64,000 bases of DNA from Pseudomonas jessenii. GTDB lineage: Bacteria > Pseudomonadota > Gammaproteobacteria > Pseudomonadales > Pseudomonadaceae. Made by a program: the position numbers and the translations under genes. Positions 36,550-44,515 of this stretch are shown one piece after another. The notes beneath the pieces were generated by a model. The model searched no databases. It saw only the letters and a program-made list of their open reading frames with translations, and was not told where the DNA came from. How positions within the stretch are numbered: the stretch's first letter is position 1; the number at the start of each line of letters is the position of its first letter. The DNA lies in the NCBI RefSeq assembly GCF_002236115.1, contig NZ_NIWT01000003.1:186001-250000 (forward strand), written 5' to 3'.

Positions 36550-37860
36550 CTACAACTTGATACGCTCGACCTTGCCCACCAGCAAGATGTAGGACAGTGC
36601 GCCAATCAGTGCAAGCACCGAGATATAGGTGATCGCCGGGGCAAAAGAATCACCCGTCGCGAGGAAGCCGATCACGATAGGCGTGGCAATCGCCGACAGG
36701 TTGCCGATGAAGTTGAACACACCGCCGGTCAGCCCGAGCAAGCGCGCCGGAGCCAAAGTCGATACCAGCGACCAGGTAATCGAAGCCAGGCCATTGCCGA
36801 AGAATGCCAGCGCGAGGAAGGCAATCACCAACGGCGTCGACTCGACAAAGTTGGCGCCGATGATCGAGGTGGAAATCAGCAGGCCACTGATGATCGGCAA
36901 CTTGCGGGCGAAACCTACCGTGTAACCGCGACGGATCAAAAAGTCCGAGAAGAAACCGGAACACAGCACACCGATAAACGCGGCGAGAAACGGCAGCGAT
37001 GCCAACAGGCCGGACTTGATGAAGTCCATGCCGCGATACTTCACCAGGTAGGTCGGGAACCAGGTGAGGAAGAACCACAGTGTCGAGTTGAGGCAGAACT
37101 GCCCGAGGTAAATGCCCCAGAGCTTGCGCTTGGTCAGGACAATCCCCAGGTCGGTCCAGCTGAATTTGGCTTTGACCCTGGCCTGTTCGGCCTGGATGTC
37201 CACCAGCCCGCCGCCCTCGCGGATCAAATCGATTTCCGCGTCATTGGCACCTTTGAAATCCCGTGGCTCGCGATACACCGCGTACCAGATCACCGCCCAC
37301 ACAATGCCCACCGCGCCAGTAGTGACGAACACCATGTGCCAGCCGAATTCGTGCTGCAGCCAGGCCAGCACCGGCGTCAGGAAGGCCAGACCGACGAATT
37401 GCCCGGAGGTATAGAAACCGATGGCCGTGGCACGCTCGCGCTCGGGGAACCAGGTGGTGACCACACGGCTGTTGATCGGGTACGCCGGCGCTTCCAGGGC
37501 GCCGACTGCCATGCGCAACACGAACAGCGCGATGAAGCTGCCGGCGAAGCCGAGCATCACCGTGGCCACCGACCACAGCAGCAAGGCAACACTGTAAAGG
37601 ATGCGCGGTGGCACGCGATCCACCAGCCAGCCGCCGGGGATTTGCATGGCCGCGTAGGTCCAGCCGAACGCAGAGAAGATCAGGCCGACGTGGATCGGGT
37701 CGATGCCCAAGTCACTGGTCAATGCCGGGGCAGCGATGGACAGGTTGCTGCGGTCCAGGTAGTTGATCACCACGGTGATGAACAACAGCACCATGATGAA
37801 AAAACGCTTGCGGCTGGGCGTCACCAACGACGCCTGCCCGGTGAGGGTTTGCGGTTGCAT
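36550..37860 (-). CDS. MFS transporter, galactonate-type (ACS family)
   Basis: The 436-residue carrier has about twelve membrane helices and the anion:cation symporter signatures of hexuronate/galactonate carriers: NYLDRSNLSIAAPAL in helix 1, SAFGWTYAAMQIPGGWLVDR in helix 2 and FPERERATAIGFYTSGQFVG. Its place between dgoD and the IclR regulator makes D-galactonate or a related sugar acid the likely substrate (a DgoT counterpart). GAGG precedes the ATG at 37860. A REP pair lies between it and dgoD. Confidence 0.88.
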   Translation of the reverse strand: MQPQTLTGQASLVTPSRKRFFIMVLLFITVVINYLDRSNLSIAAPALTSDLGIDPIHVGLIFSAFGWTYAAMQIPGGWLVDRVPPRILYSVALLLWSVATVMLGFAGSFIALFVLRMAVGALEAPAYPINSRVVTTWFPERERATAIGFYTSGQFVGLAFLTPVLAWLQHEFGWHMVFVTTGAVGIVWAVIWYAVYREPRDFKGANDAEIDLIREGGGLVDIQAEQARVKAKFSWTDLGIVLTKRKLWGIYLGQFCLNSTLWFFLTWFPTYLVKYRGMDFIKSGLLASLPFLAAFIGVLCSGFFSDFLIRRGYTVGFARKLPIISGLLISTSIIGANFVESTPLVIAFLALAFFGNGLASITWSLVSTLAPARLLGLTGGVFNFIGNLSAIATPIVIGFLATGDSFAPAITYISVLALIGALSYILLVGKVERIKL

Positions 37861-37917
37861 GGGGGGTGCCTCTTCTTATGGTTATTGAGGTCGATTTGAA
37901 ACTTCGCGCAGACCCCT

Positions 37918-38000
37918 TGTAGGAGCGAGCCTGCTCGCGATGGTGTGTCAGTCGACATCAGGCTGAATGACACACCATCGCGAGCAAGCTCGCTCCTACA
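37918..38000. repeat. REP pair, CTCCTACA variant
   Basis: Inverted units with TCCTAC on both arms and a palindromic centre (TGGTGTGTCA ... TGACACACCA). It lies inside the dgo operon between dgoD and the transporter and would form a long hairpin in the mRNA. Confidence 0.87.
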
Positions 38001-38027
38001 GGGGATAAGTGGTGGATCAGGGAGTGA

Positions 38028-39176
38028 TCACCACTCGGCAAAACTGCCATCGGCATGGCGCCAGATCGGGTTGCGCCAGCGGTGGCCGATGGTGGCGCGT
38101 TCGATCACGTATTCCTCGTTGATCTCGATGCCCAGGCCCGGGCCGTTCGGGATCTTCACGAAGCCTTTGTCGTAGTCGAACACCCTTGGGTCTTTGACGT
38201 AGTCGAGCAGGTCGTTGCTCTCGTTGTAATGGATGCCCAGGCTCTGTTCCTGGATGAACGCGTTGTAGCAAGCCGCGTCCAGTTGCAGGCACGCCGCCAG
38301 AGCAATCGGGCCCAACGGGCAATGCAGCGCCAGCGCCACGTCGTAGGCTTCGGCCATGTTGGCGATCTTGCGGGTCTCGGTGATGCCACCGGCGTGGGAG
38401 GCATCCGGCTGGATGATGTCGACATAACCTTCGCTGAGCACGCGCTTGAAATCCCAGCGCGAGAACAGCCGTTCGCCCAGGGCAATCGGCGTACTGGTCA
38501 GCGGCGCCAACTCTTTGAGCGCTTCGTAGTTTTCGCTCAGCACCGGCTCTTCGATGAACATCAGCTTGTACGGATCAAGCTCCTTCATAAGCACCTTGGC
38601 CATGGGCTTGTGCACCCGGCCATGGAAGTCGACGCCTATGCCGACGTTCGGGCCGACGGCATCGCGCACGGCAGCGACGTTGGCCAGGGCCTGGTCGACC
38701 TTGTCGAAGGTATCGAGGAATTGCAGCTCTTCGGTGCCGTTCATTTTCACCGCGGTAAAACCACGCTCGACCGCTTCTTTCGCCGCACGCGCGGTGTCCG
38801 CTGGACGGTCACCGCCGATCCACGAGTACACACGAATCTTGTCCCGCACCTGGCCACCCAGCAGATCGCTGACCGACACGCCCAGCGCCTTGCCCTTGAT
38901 GTCCCACAAGGCCTGATCGATACCGGCCAGAGCGCTCATGTGGATCGCGCCGCCACGGTAGAAGCCGCCGCGATAGAGCACGGTCCAGATGTCTTCGATG
39001 TTGCGCGGGTCTTTACCGATCAGGTAGTCGGACAATTCTTCAACGGCAGCGGCAACGGTGTGGGCGCGACCTTCGACCACGGGCTCACCCCAACCGGTGA
39101 CGCCCTCGTCGGTTTCGACCTTGAGGAAGCACCAGCGCGGCGGAACGATGAAGGTGGTCAGTTTGGTGATTTTCAT
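38028..39176 (-). CDS. dgoD: D-galactonate dehydratase
   Basis: The 382-residue enolase-superfamily enzyme turns D-galactonate into 2-dehydro-3-deoxygalactonate. Visible landmarks are [20 protein letters not shown], the three metal ligands (Asp in [16 protein letters not shown], Glu in MFIEEPV, Glu in [12 protein letters not shown]), and the catalytic His in [12 protein letters not shown] after [12 protein letters not shown]. The length is the family norm. Downstream of dgoA by 48 bases and in the same orientation. Confidence 0.94.
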   Translation of the reverse strand: MKITKLTTFIVPPRWCFLKVETDEGVTGWGEPVVEGRAHTVAAAVEELSDYLIGKDPRNIEDIWTVLYRGGFYRGGAIHMSALAGIDQALWDIKGKALGVSVSDLLGGQVRDKIRVYSWIGGDRPADTARAAKEAVERGFTAVKMNGTEELQFLDTFDKVDQALANVAAVRDAVGPNVGIGVDFHGRVHKPMAKVLMKELDPYKLMFIEEPVLSENYEALKELAPLTSTPIALGERLFSRWDFKRVLSEGYVDIIQPDASHAGGITETRKIANMAEAYDVALALHCPLGPIALAACLQLDAACYNAFIQEQSLGIHYNESNDLLDYVKDPRVFDYDKGFVKIPNGPGLGIEINEEYVIERATIGHRWRNPIWRHADGSFAEW

Positions 39177-39224
39177 CTTTTGGCTCTCTTATTAGATGCA
39201 GCGCGCTCGGCGCTCAATGAAGTC

Positions 39225-39845
39225 TCAGCGAAGGGCTTTCCAGGCAGCGACGTAGGCCTCGGCATTGGCCGACACTTGCGTAGGCGTCATGCCCGGTTTG
39301 AACAGGCCGGAACCGAGGCCGAAACCTTTGACGCCGGCGTCGATGAACGACTGCATGTTGTCTGGCGTGATCCCGCCAACCGGCGCCAGCAGGGTTCCGG
39401 CAGGCAATACGGCGAGCCAGGCTTTGACGACTGCCGGCCCCATCTGCTCGGCCGGAAACAGCTTCAGCACATCCGCGCCTTCAGCCAGTGCCGTGAAGGC
39501 TTCGGTCGGCGTGGCGACACCCGGCGACAGGTACAACCCTGCCGCTTTCGCCGCGCGCAAGACCTTCGGATCGCTATGGGGCATGACGATCACCTGGCCG
39601 CCCGCGGCTTTCACTTGCTCGACCTGCTCCGGCGTCAACACCGTACCGGCACCGATCAGGCAATCGGCGGGCAAGGTACTGCGCAGGATGCGGATACTTT
39701 CGTACGGTTCAGGGGAATTGAGCGGCACTTCGATGACGCGAAATCCGGCGGCGTACAGGACTTCGCCGATGGCCGCCGCTTCCTGCGGGCGCAGGCCACG
39801 CAGGATCGCGATCAGGCCGTTTTGCGCCAGGGCTTGTTTGAGCAT
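39225..39845 (-). CDS. dgoA: 2-dehydro-3-deoxy-6-phosphogalactonate aldolase
   Basis: The 206-residue class I aldolase cleaves KDPGal to pyruvate and glyceraldehyde 3-phosphate. The Schiff-base lysine is in GADVLKLFPAEQMGP, the catalytic Glu region is IGAGTVLTPEQV, and the phosphate loop is PVGGITPDNMQSF. Here dgoA is a stand-alone aldolase gene, as usual in pseudomonads. GGAG lies upstream of the ATG, 19 bases after the dgoK stop. Confidence 0.94.
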   Translation of the reverse strand: MLKQALAQNGLIAILRGLRPQEAAAIGEVLYAAGFRVIEVPLNSPEPYESIRILRSTLPADCLIGAGTVLTPEQVEQVKAAGGQVIVMPHSDPKVLRAAKAAGLYLSPGVATPTEAFTALAEGADVLKLFPAEQMGPAVVKAWLAVLPAGTLLAPVGGITPDNMQSFIDAGVKGFGLGSGLFKPGMTPTQVSANAEAYVAAWKALR

Positions 39846-39864
39846 GTCAGGACTCCAGTCAGGT

Positions 39865-40857
39865 TTAACGGGATGCGGTGCACGTGACCAGGCCGGCAGC
39901 CAACGCCAGTTGCCACAACCCGCGTTCGGTGGCCTGTTCGGCCAGGGTCACCCGGGCAAAACCGCAGGCGTCGAGCGCACGGCTGTAGCGGGCACAGAGT
40001 TGGGTGTTGCCGATGAGGATGATCGAAGGCAGATGCACACTGTTGCGTCGGCGCCGCTGGACATTGGCCACGGCCGTCAACTCGTGGCCGATCAGCAGGC
40101 CGGACAGATAGTCCGCCTGGGCGATTGCGCTCAACTCGCCGGTCAGCCCGAGACTGCGGGCGCTGAACATCGTCGACAGCAGGCCGATTTCACCGTGCGC
40201 CGACAACGCGACCTTCACGCCGCGATCAAACGCATCGCCATCGAAAGACGCGCCACATTGTTGGGTGCGTCCGAGAATGCTGTGTTGACTGAGCACGGCG
40301 AAGACTTCGCCGGTCATGAAAGTGTCGAAGTGCACGATGCAGCCGCCGGCCACTTCCACCCATTTCGAATGGCTGCCCGGCAGGCCGATCAGCAGATCAG
40401 CGCCCGCCTCGCTCGTCAGGTTTTGCAGCACGCCGAGTACCTGGGTTTCTTCGCCGCGCATCACGTTCGGCAAAGGCGAACGCTCGATGACGCCGGGCAC
40501 GATGTGCACATCGACGCCGCGCCGGCTGCGCACGGTTTGCAAGGAAGTACCGAGCGTGGCGACGTTCGCCGGCGTGTCCCGGTAGGCCGCTTCGCTCCAA
40601 CCCTGGGCGCTGCCGACCATGCCGCAGGCAATCACCGGCAAATCCGGCTGGGCGTCGAGCCAGTCGCCACAAGCCTCATCGAAGGCCAGTTCGAAACCAT
40701 CGGCGCATTCCCGGCCGCCAATGATTCGCGGCGCTTTCGGCAGCTGCATGATCCCCGACGACAGCGAACGCTGTTCGAGCACTTGCCCGCCTTCGGCCAG
40801 TTTGTAAGCACGTAATGAGGTTGTCCCCCAGTCGAGCGCGATCAATTGCGCCTGCAT
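39865..40857 (-). CDS. dgoK: 2-dehydro-3-deoxygalactonokinase
   Basis: The 330-residue kinase phosphorylates 2-dehydro-3-deoxygalactonate at C6. It has the ASKHA-type phosphate loop IALDWGTTSLRAY at the start and the DgoK signatures GMVGSAQGW, IVPGV, RGEETQVLG and GLPGSHSKWVEV. The ATG at 40857 follows AGGTGAAGCG; an open frame further upstream overlaps the promoter. It is the first gene of the dgo operon, with a sigma-70 promoter only about 40 bases upstream. Confidence 0.93.
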   Translation of the reverse strand: MQAQLIALDWGTTSLRAYKLAEGGQVLEQRSLSSGIMQLPKAPRIIGGRECADGFELAFDEACGDWLDAQPDLPVIACGMVGSAQGWSEAAYRDTPANVATLGTSLQTVRSRRGVDVHIVPGVIERSPLPNVMRGEETQVLGVLQNLTSEAGADLLIGLPGSHSKWVEVAGGCIVHFDTFMTGEVFAVLSQHSILGRTQQCGASFDGDAFDRGVKVALSAHGEIGLLSTMFSARSLGLTGELSAIAQADYLSGLLIGHELTAVANVQRRRRNSVHLPSIILIGNTQLCARYSRALDACGFARVTLAEQATERGLWQLALAAGLVTCTASR

Positions 40858-40896
40858 CGCTTCACCTGTTTTGGTTTTTGGCAGTGAGTGAGCGGG

Positions 40897-40955
40897 ACTA
40901 TAAACCTGCGAAGGGACAAATCTCAATATATAAATATCAATCCCATATTATGAGA
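40897..40955 (-). promoter_or_regulatory. dgo operon promoter and operator
   Basis: On the minus strand TTGAGA (40921-40926), 18 bases, TATAGT (40897-40902) forms a sigma-70 promoter. Upstream and overlapping the -35 lies an AT-rich partly palindromic block (40921-40953: CTCAATAT ... ATTATGAG). The same promoter, spacing and block recur at 48304-48360 before the galactose-type dehydrogenase gene, so a common regulator is likely. Confidence 0.7.
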
Positions 40956-40961
40956 CAAGGC

Positions 40962-40989
40962 AAAAAAATCGCAGCCCGAAGGCTGCGAT
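40962..40989 (-). terminator. Terminator after the GNAT gene
   Basis: ATCGCAGCC (40968-40976) and GGCTGCGAT (40981-40989) form a perfect nine-base stem with loop CGAA, followed on the minus strand by a T run. It insulates the GNAT gene from the dgo promoter just beyond. Confidence 0.93.
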
Positions 40990-41002
40990 CTTTTGGAAGC
41001 GA

Positions 41003-41485
41003 TCAGTTACCCGCTGCAAAATCCCGCAACACCGCCCCATCCATCCGATAGCGCACCCACTCCTCCTGCGGCTGCGCGCCCAGGGATTTGTAGAAATCGA
41101 TGGCCGGCGTATTCCATTCCAGCACGCTCCACTCGAAACGGCCGCAGTCGTTGGCGCAGGCGATTTTCGCCAGATGCCGCAACAGGGTCTTGCCCGCGCC
41201 ACCGCCGCGTTGTTCCGGGGTGATGTAGAGGTCTTCGAGGTACAGGCAGTTGCTGCCAAGCCAGGTGGAATAGCTGAAGAAGAACACCGCGAAACCGATG
41301 GGTGCACCCTCGCGCAGGCAGATCAGGCCATGGGCTGTGGCGCCTTCGCTGAACAGGCTGCGCTCGATATCGGCAACGCTGGCGATGACTTCATGGCGGG
41401 CACGTTCGTAGTCGGCCAGTTCAGTGATGAACGCGAGGATTTGCGGTGCGTCACTGGGGGTCGCCGGGCGGATTTCGATCGTCAT
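41003..41485 (-). CDS. GNAT-family N-acetyltransferase
   Basis: The 160-residue GNAT protein has the acetyl-CoA motif YITPEQRGGGAGKTLLRHLAK and the end WNTPAIDFYKSLGAQPQEEW, closest to the diamine (spermidine/thialysine) acetyltransferase type. The acceptor is unproven. It is a single gene closed by a strong terminator and not part of the dgo operon. A REP pair follows upstream. Confidence 0.87.
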   Translation of the reverse strand: MTIEIRPATPSDAPQILAFITELADYERARHEVIASVADIERSLFSEGATAHGLICLREGAPIGFAVFFFSYSTWLGSNCLYLEDLYITPEQRGGGAGKTLLRHLAKIACANDCGRFEWSVLEWNTPAIDFYKSLGAQPQEEWVRYRMDGAVLRDFAAGN

Positions 41486-41562
41486 GGACGTGCCTTGTCA
41501 AAAGTGGAAAACGCCATACTAAGACGGCGCGGTATTTGTGGCGAGGGAACTGTCCCAACACC

Positions 41563-41662
41563 TGTAGGAGCGAGCTCGCTCGCGATGGTCGTTAACGATA
41601 ACGCGTGCTTTCTGGATACACGCGGTGTTCTCGGGTTCATCGCGAGCAAGCTCGCTCCTACA
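41563..41662. repeat. REP pair, CTCCTACA variant
   Basis: Inverted units with TCCTAC on both arms (left unit TGTAGGAGCGAGCTCGCTCG, one base pair short of the usual AAGCTC centre), about 50 bases apart, between the divergent GNAT and MFS genes. Confidence 0.85.
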
Positions 41663-41778
41663 AAGGGGGTTTACTCCGGCCGGCACTAACCCTGGAATCG
41701 ATAACCTCGGACCTAATATTCGGGGTCTGCGTGGTTAGATAGACGCGCTGCTCATTTATCCGGTCAAGGAACCGCGTC

Positions 41779-42984
41779 ATGTCTACCGCAACACCCCCAG
41801 TTTCAAGCAAGCTGTTCGGCCTTTTTTGTCTTGCCAGTTACCTGTTGTCATTGTCCTACGGCTCGACGTTTCTGCTGTCGTTGCTGATTGGTTCTCGCGG
41901 CGGTAACGAACACGACGCCGGAAGTGTGATTTCGGCGGCAATGCTCAGCACCTTTGCAGCGGTGATTGTTTCCGGTCATTTGTCCGACCTGCTCGGTGCC
42001 GCCCGCTCGGTGGCGCTGTTCGGTGTATTGCTGGTAGCGGCCAGCCTGGGCTTCGCCCTGACCCCGGGCTTCGGTCATCTGCTGTTGTTTTTCGGCCTGC
42101 TGCTGGGCTTGGGCTGGGGCGTGTTCTACACCCTGGGGCCGATCATCGTGGCAAGCCTGGTGACACCCGCGCAGCGCGCCAGATACTTCGCCCTGTTGTC
42201 CGGCAGCATGATGACCGGGATCGGCAGCGGCCCTTTGCTCGGCCGCGCGGCGAGTGCGCTTGGCTATCCGGTGACCGCGGCGTTTTACCTGGCGGCGCTG
42301 GCCAGCCTGATCGGCGTATTGCTGTTCTGGCGCCTGGATCGACAACTGAAACCGGCGCCCGCGCAATCTGGCAGCGTATCGCGAATTTCCTGGCGTGCAG
42401 CGGGTCAGGTGCTGTCGTCCAGGGCCGTTTTCCCGATCATCATGGTTGGTCTCGGCGGCTGCGTGTTCGGTGGTCTGTCGAGCTTTCAAACCAGTTATGC
42501 CGCAGCGCGCTCGCTCGACTATTCGCTGTTCTTCCTCGGCTTCATGAGCGCGGCGATCAGCGGCCGCATGCTGGTTGCCGGTTTCGTGGTCAAGCGCGAT
42601 CCATTGCGTGCATCGTGCCTGCTTTCGGGGCTGATGCTGGCATCGATCGTGATGTTCGGTGTTGTCGTCGACAGCAGCGTCAGCTACGTGCTCGCGGCGG
42701 TGATGCTCGGGATCGGTTACGGCCTGACCTACTCGGTGATCAACGGCCTGGCCGCCAATGAAGCGCCGAACGGCACCACCGCACAATCCTTGCTGCTGTT
42801 CAGCCTGTCGTACTTCATCGGCGTGTTCGGATTTCCATTGCTGGCAGGGAAAATCATCGTCGAGCAAGGCATGCCCACGCTGTTGCTCACGGTGTTGGCG
42901 GTTGCCTCGCTCAACTGGCTGATCACCGTGGGCCGCTTGATCTGGCGTAGAGCCACAGCGGTCAGGGCACTGCAGGAGGCCTGA
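41779..42984 (+). CDS. MFS transporter
   Basis: The 401-residue protein has about twelve membrane helices and MFS motifs (SGHLSDLLGAARSVALFG between helices 2 and 3; GLGWGVFYTLGPIIVASLV). The family is not specific enough to name a substrate. It lies within the sugar region but is separated by REP pairs and has its own start with GGAA upstream, so a link to sugar use is only possible. No terminator is seen before the small exported-protein gene that follows. Confidence 0.85.
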   Translation: MSTATPPVSSKLFGLFCLASYLLSLSYGSTFLLSLLIGSRGGNEHDAGSVISAAMLSTFAAVIVSGHLSDLLGAARSVALFGVLLVAASLGFALTPGFGHLLLFFGLLLGLGWGVFYTLGPIIVASLVTPAQRARYFALLSGSMMTGIGSGPLLGRAASALGYPVTAAFYLAALASLIGVLLFWRLDRQLKPAPAQSGSVSRISWRAAGQVLSSRAVFPIIMVGLGGCVFGGLSSFQTSYAAARSLDYSLFFLGFMSAAISGRMLVAGFVVKRDPLRASCLLSGLMLASIVMFGVVVDSSVSYVLAAVMLGIGYGLTYSVINGLAANEAPNGTTAQSLLLFSLSYFIGVFGFPLLAGKIIVEQGMPTLLLTVLAVASLNWLITVGRLIWRRATAVRALQEA

Positions 42985-43065
42985 GCCGTTCGTCGCTGAC
43001 AATGCACCCATCCGGATCGAGGGCGGACTAATCAGGTAAGGACTCTACTCGCTGGAGACACCACC

Positions 43066-43389
43066 ATGACCCTGTCCAGGTTGACCGCCCTCGTTCTCAC
43101 TGCCCTTTTATCCGCCGCCTCCTTCGCCGGAACCATCGGCTCGAGCACCGGCCCGACCAATCCGGTGGAAAAACCCAGGGCTCCCGCCATCCAGAGTGCC
43201 CCCGGCATGAACACCGATGGCACGACGATCGACCAAAACCTGCCGCCCGCCACCGGCACCGACCCGCGGATTCAAGGCAACGACGCGGGACGTCAGGGCG
43301 GGACGAACCTGCCGGACAAAAAAACACCCGGCAGTGGTGGCCTCGGTTCAAGCACCACCGAGGACGAGGAAAGCCATTTGAGAGAGTAA
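43066..43389 (+). CDS. Small exported Gly/Pro/Thr-rich hypothetical protein
   Basis: The 107-residue protein has a signal peptide (MTLSRLTALVLTALLSAASF, cut after about residue 21), then a low-complexity, hydrophilic chain rich in Gly, Pro, Thr and Asp (TGTDPRIQGNDAGRQGGTNL) with no predicted fold and an acidic end EDEESHLRE. I do not recognise a function; similar short disordered periplasmic proteins are common in Pseudomonas. GGAG precedes the ATG at good spacing. A truncated small gene follows 19 bases later. Confidence 0.75.
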   Translation: MTLSRLTALVLTALLSAASFAGTIGSSTGPTNPVEKPRAPAIQSAPGMNTDGTTIDQNLPPATGTDPRIQGNDAGRQGGTNLPDKKTPGSGGLGSSTTEDEESHLRE

Positions 43390-43408
43390 TGAAGCCAGGA
43401 GAAATCCC

Positions 43409-43465
43409 ATGCCTCGTGGAAGCAAAACCAAATACACCGCCGAGCAAAAGCACAAGGCGGGTTAA
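43409..43465 (+). pseudogene. Truncated remnant of a PRGxK small-protein gene
   Basis: An 18-residue frame MPRGSKTKYTAEQKHKAG has AGGAG eight bases before its ATG. It matches the first third of a small (about 60-residue) Pseudomonas protein family, often labelled plasmid stabilisation protein, whose members begin MPRGxKxxYTxKQKRKA and continue with an EEGYExRG core. That core is missing; the stop comes at once and a REP unit follows within 35 bases. The family match is from memory. Confidence 0.55.
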
Positions 43466-43495
43466 GGCCAACTTTTTGTGCTGAAGCTGTTGGCC

Positions 43496-43523
43496 TCATC
43501 GCGAGCAAGCTCGCTCCCACAGG
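43496..43523. repeat. Single REP unit, CTCCCACA variant
   Basis: One unpaired unit (core GAGCAAGCTCGCTCCCACA), directly after the truncated small gene and 12 bases before the end of araH. All other REP loci here are paired. Confidence 0.85.
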
Positions 43524-43534
43524 TGTAATGAGTG

Positions 43535-44512
43535 TCAGCGCTGTTTCAGGCGGTCAATCACGACGGCCAGAAGCAAAATCGAACCCCGGATTACATACTG
43601 ATAAAACGTATCGATGTTCTTCAGGTTCATCGCATTTTCGATGATCGCCAGAATCAACACCCCGGCGATCACGTGCCGGATCATGCCGATCCCGCCACTC
43701 AACGACACCCCGCCCAGCACGCAGGCCGAGATCACCGTCAATTCGAAACCCTGGCCGATCATTGGCTGGCCGGAGGTCATGCGCGAGGCCAGGATCACCC
43801 CGGCCAACGCGCCGATCACACCGTGCACGGCGAAGATGATGATCTTGGTCCGGTCGACATTCACACCGGCCAGCAGCGCCGCTTCCTGGTTGCCGCCGAT
43901 GGCCATGGTGTTGCGCCCGTAGGTGGTGTAGTTCAGCAGCCAGCCGAAGAACAGGAAGCAGACGATGGTGATCAGGATCGGTACCGGCACGCCAAACATC
44001 TGGCCGTTACCGAACACAAAAAACGATTCCTGGGACACCCCCACCGCTTTGCCGTTGGCGAAGATGTAGGCCAGGCCGCGCACGATCTGCATGGTCGCCA
44101 GCGTGGTGATCAGCGCATTGACCCGCAGCTTGGCGATCACTATCCCGTTGATCAACCCGACGATCAGGCCCATCACCAGCGCGGCACAGACACCGAGAAA
44201 CACGCTGTCGGTGTCGCGCATCACCACCGCCGCGACCACCCCGGCACAAGCAATCACCGAGCCCACCGACAAGTCGAAATGCCCGGACGCCAGGCAATAC
44301 AACATGGTGCAGGCAGCAATGCCGGTGGTGGAAATCGCCAGGCCCAGGCCACGCATGTTCAGCGGTGAAAGGAAGTTGTCGATCAGCAAGGTACAGGCGA
44401 CAAAGATGCCGACCGCCGCCAGCAGCATCACCCAGTCATCAAGGAAGCGCCGCAGGTCCAGCGGTTTGCGCGTGGTCGGCAGGGTGTTGTTTTGGGTTGT
44501 CATCATAGTCAC
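43535..44512 (-). CDS. araH: L-arabinose-type ABC transporter permease
   Basis: The 325-residue BPD_transp_2 permease has about nine or ten membrane helices and family segments GLAISTTGIAACTMLYCLASG, FDLSVGSVIACAGVVAAVV and GGVSLSGGIGMIRHVIAGVL. It is the membrane channel for the AraF/AraG pair, starting three bases after the araG stop. Family AraFGH systems import L-arabinose and, with lower preference, D-galactose. It is the last gene of the operon; no T-run terminator is visible. Confidence 0.92.
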   Translation of the reverse strand: MTMMTTQNNTLPTTRKPLDLRRFLDDWVMLLAAVGIFVACTLLIDNFLSPLNMRGLGLAISTTGIAACTMLYCLASGHFDLSVGSVIACAGVVAAVVMRDTDSVFLGVCAALVMGLIVGLINGIVIAKLRVNALITTLATMQIVRGLAYIFANGKAVGVSQESFFVFGNGQMFGVPVPILITIVCFLFFGWLLNYTTYGRNTMAIGGNQEAALLAGVNVDRTKIIIFAVHGVIGALAGVILASRMTSGQPMIGQGFELTVISACVLGGVSLSGGIGMIRHVIAGVLILAIIENAMNLKNIDTFYQYVIRGSILLLAVVIDRLKQR

Positions 44513-44515
44513 CTC

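Noticed and set aside
38055..39887. A 610-codon plus-strand frame opposite dgoD and dgoA
   Set aside because: It runs across two real genes and the gap between them and resembles no protein; a mirror of GC-rich codon use.
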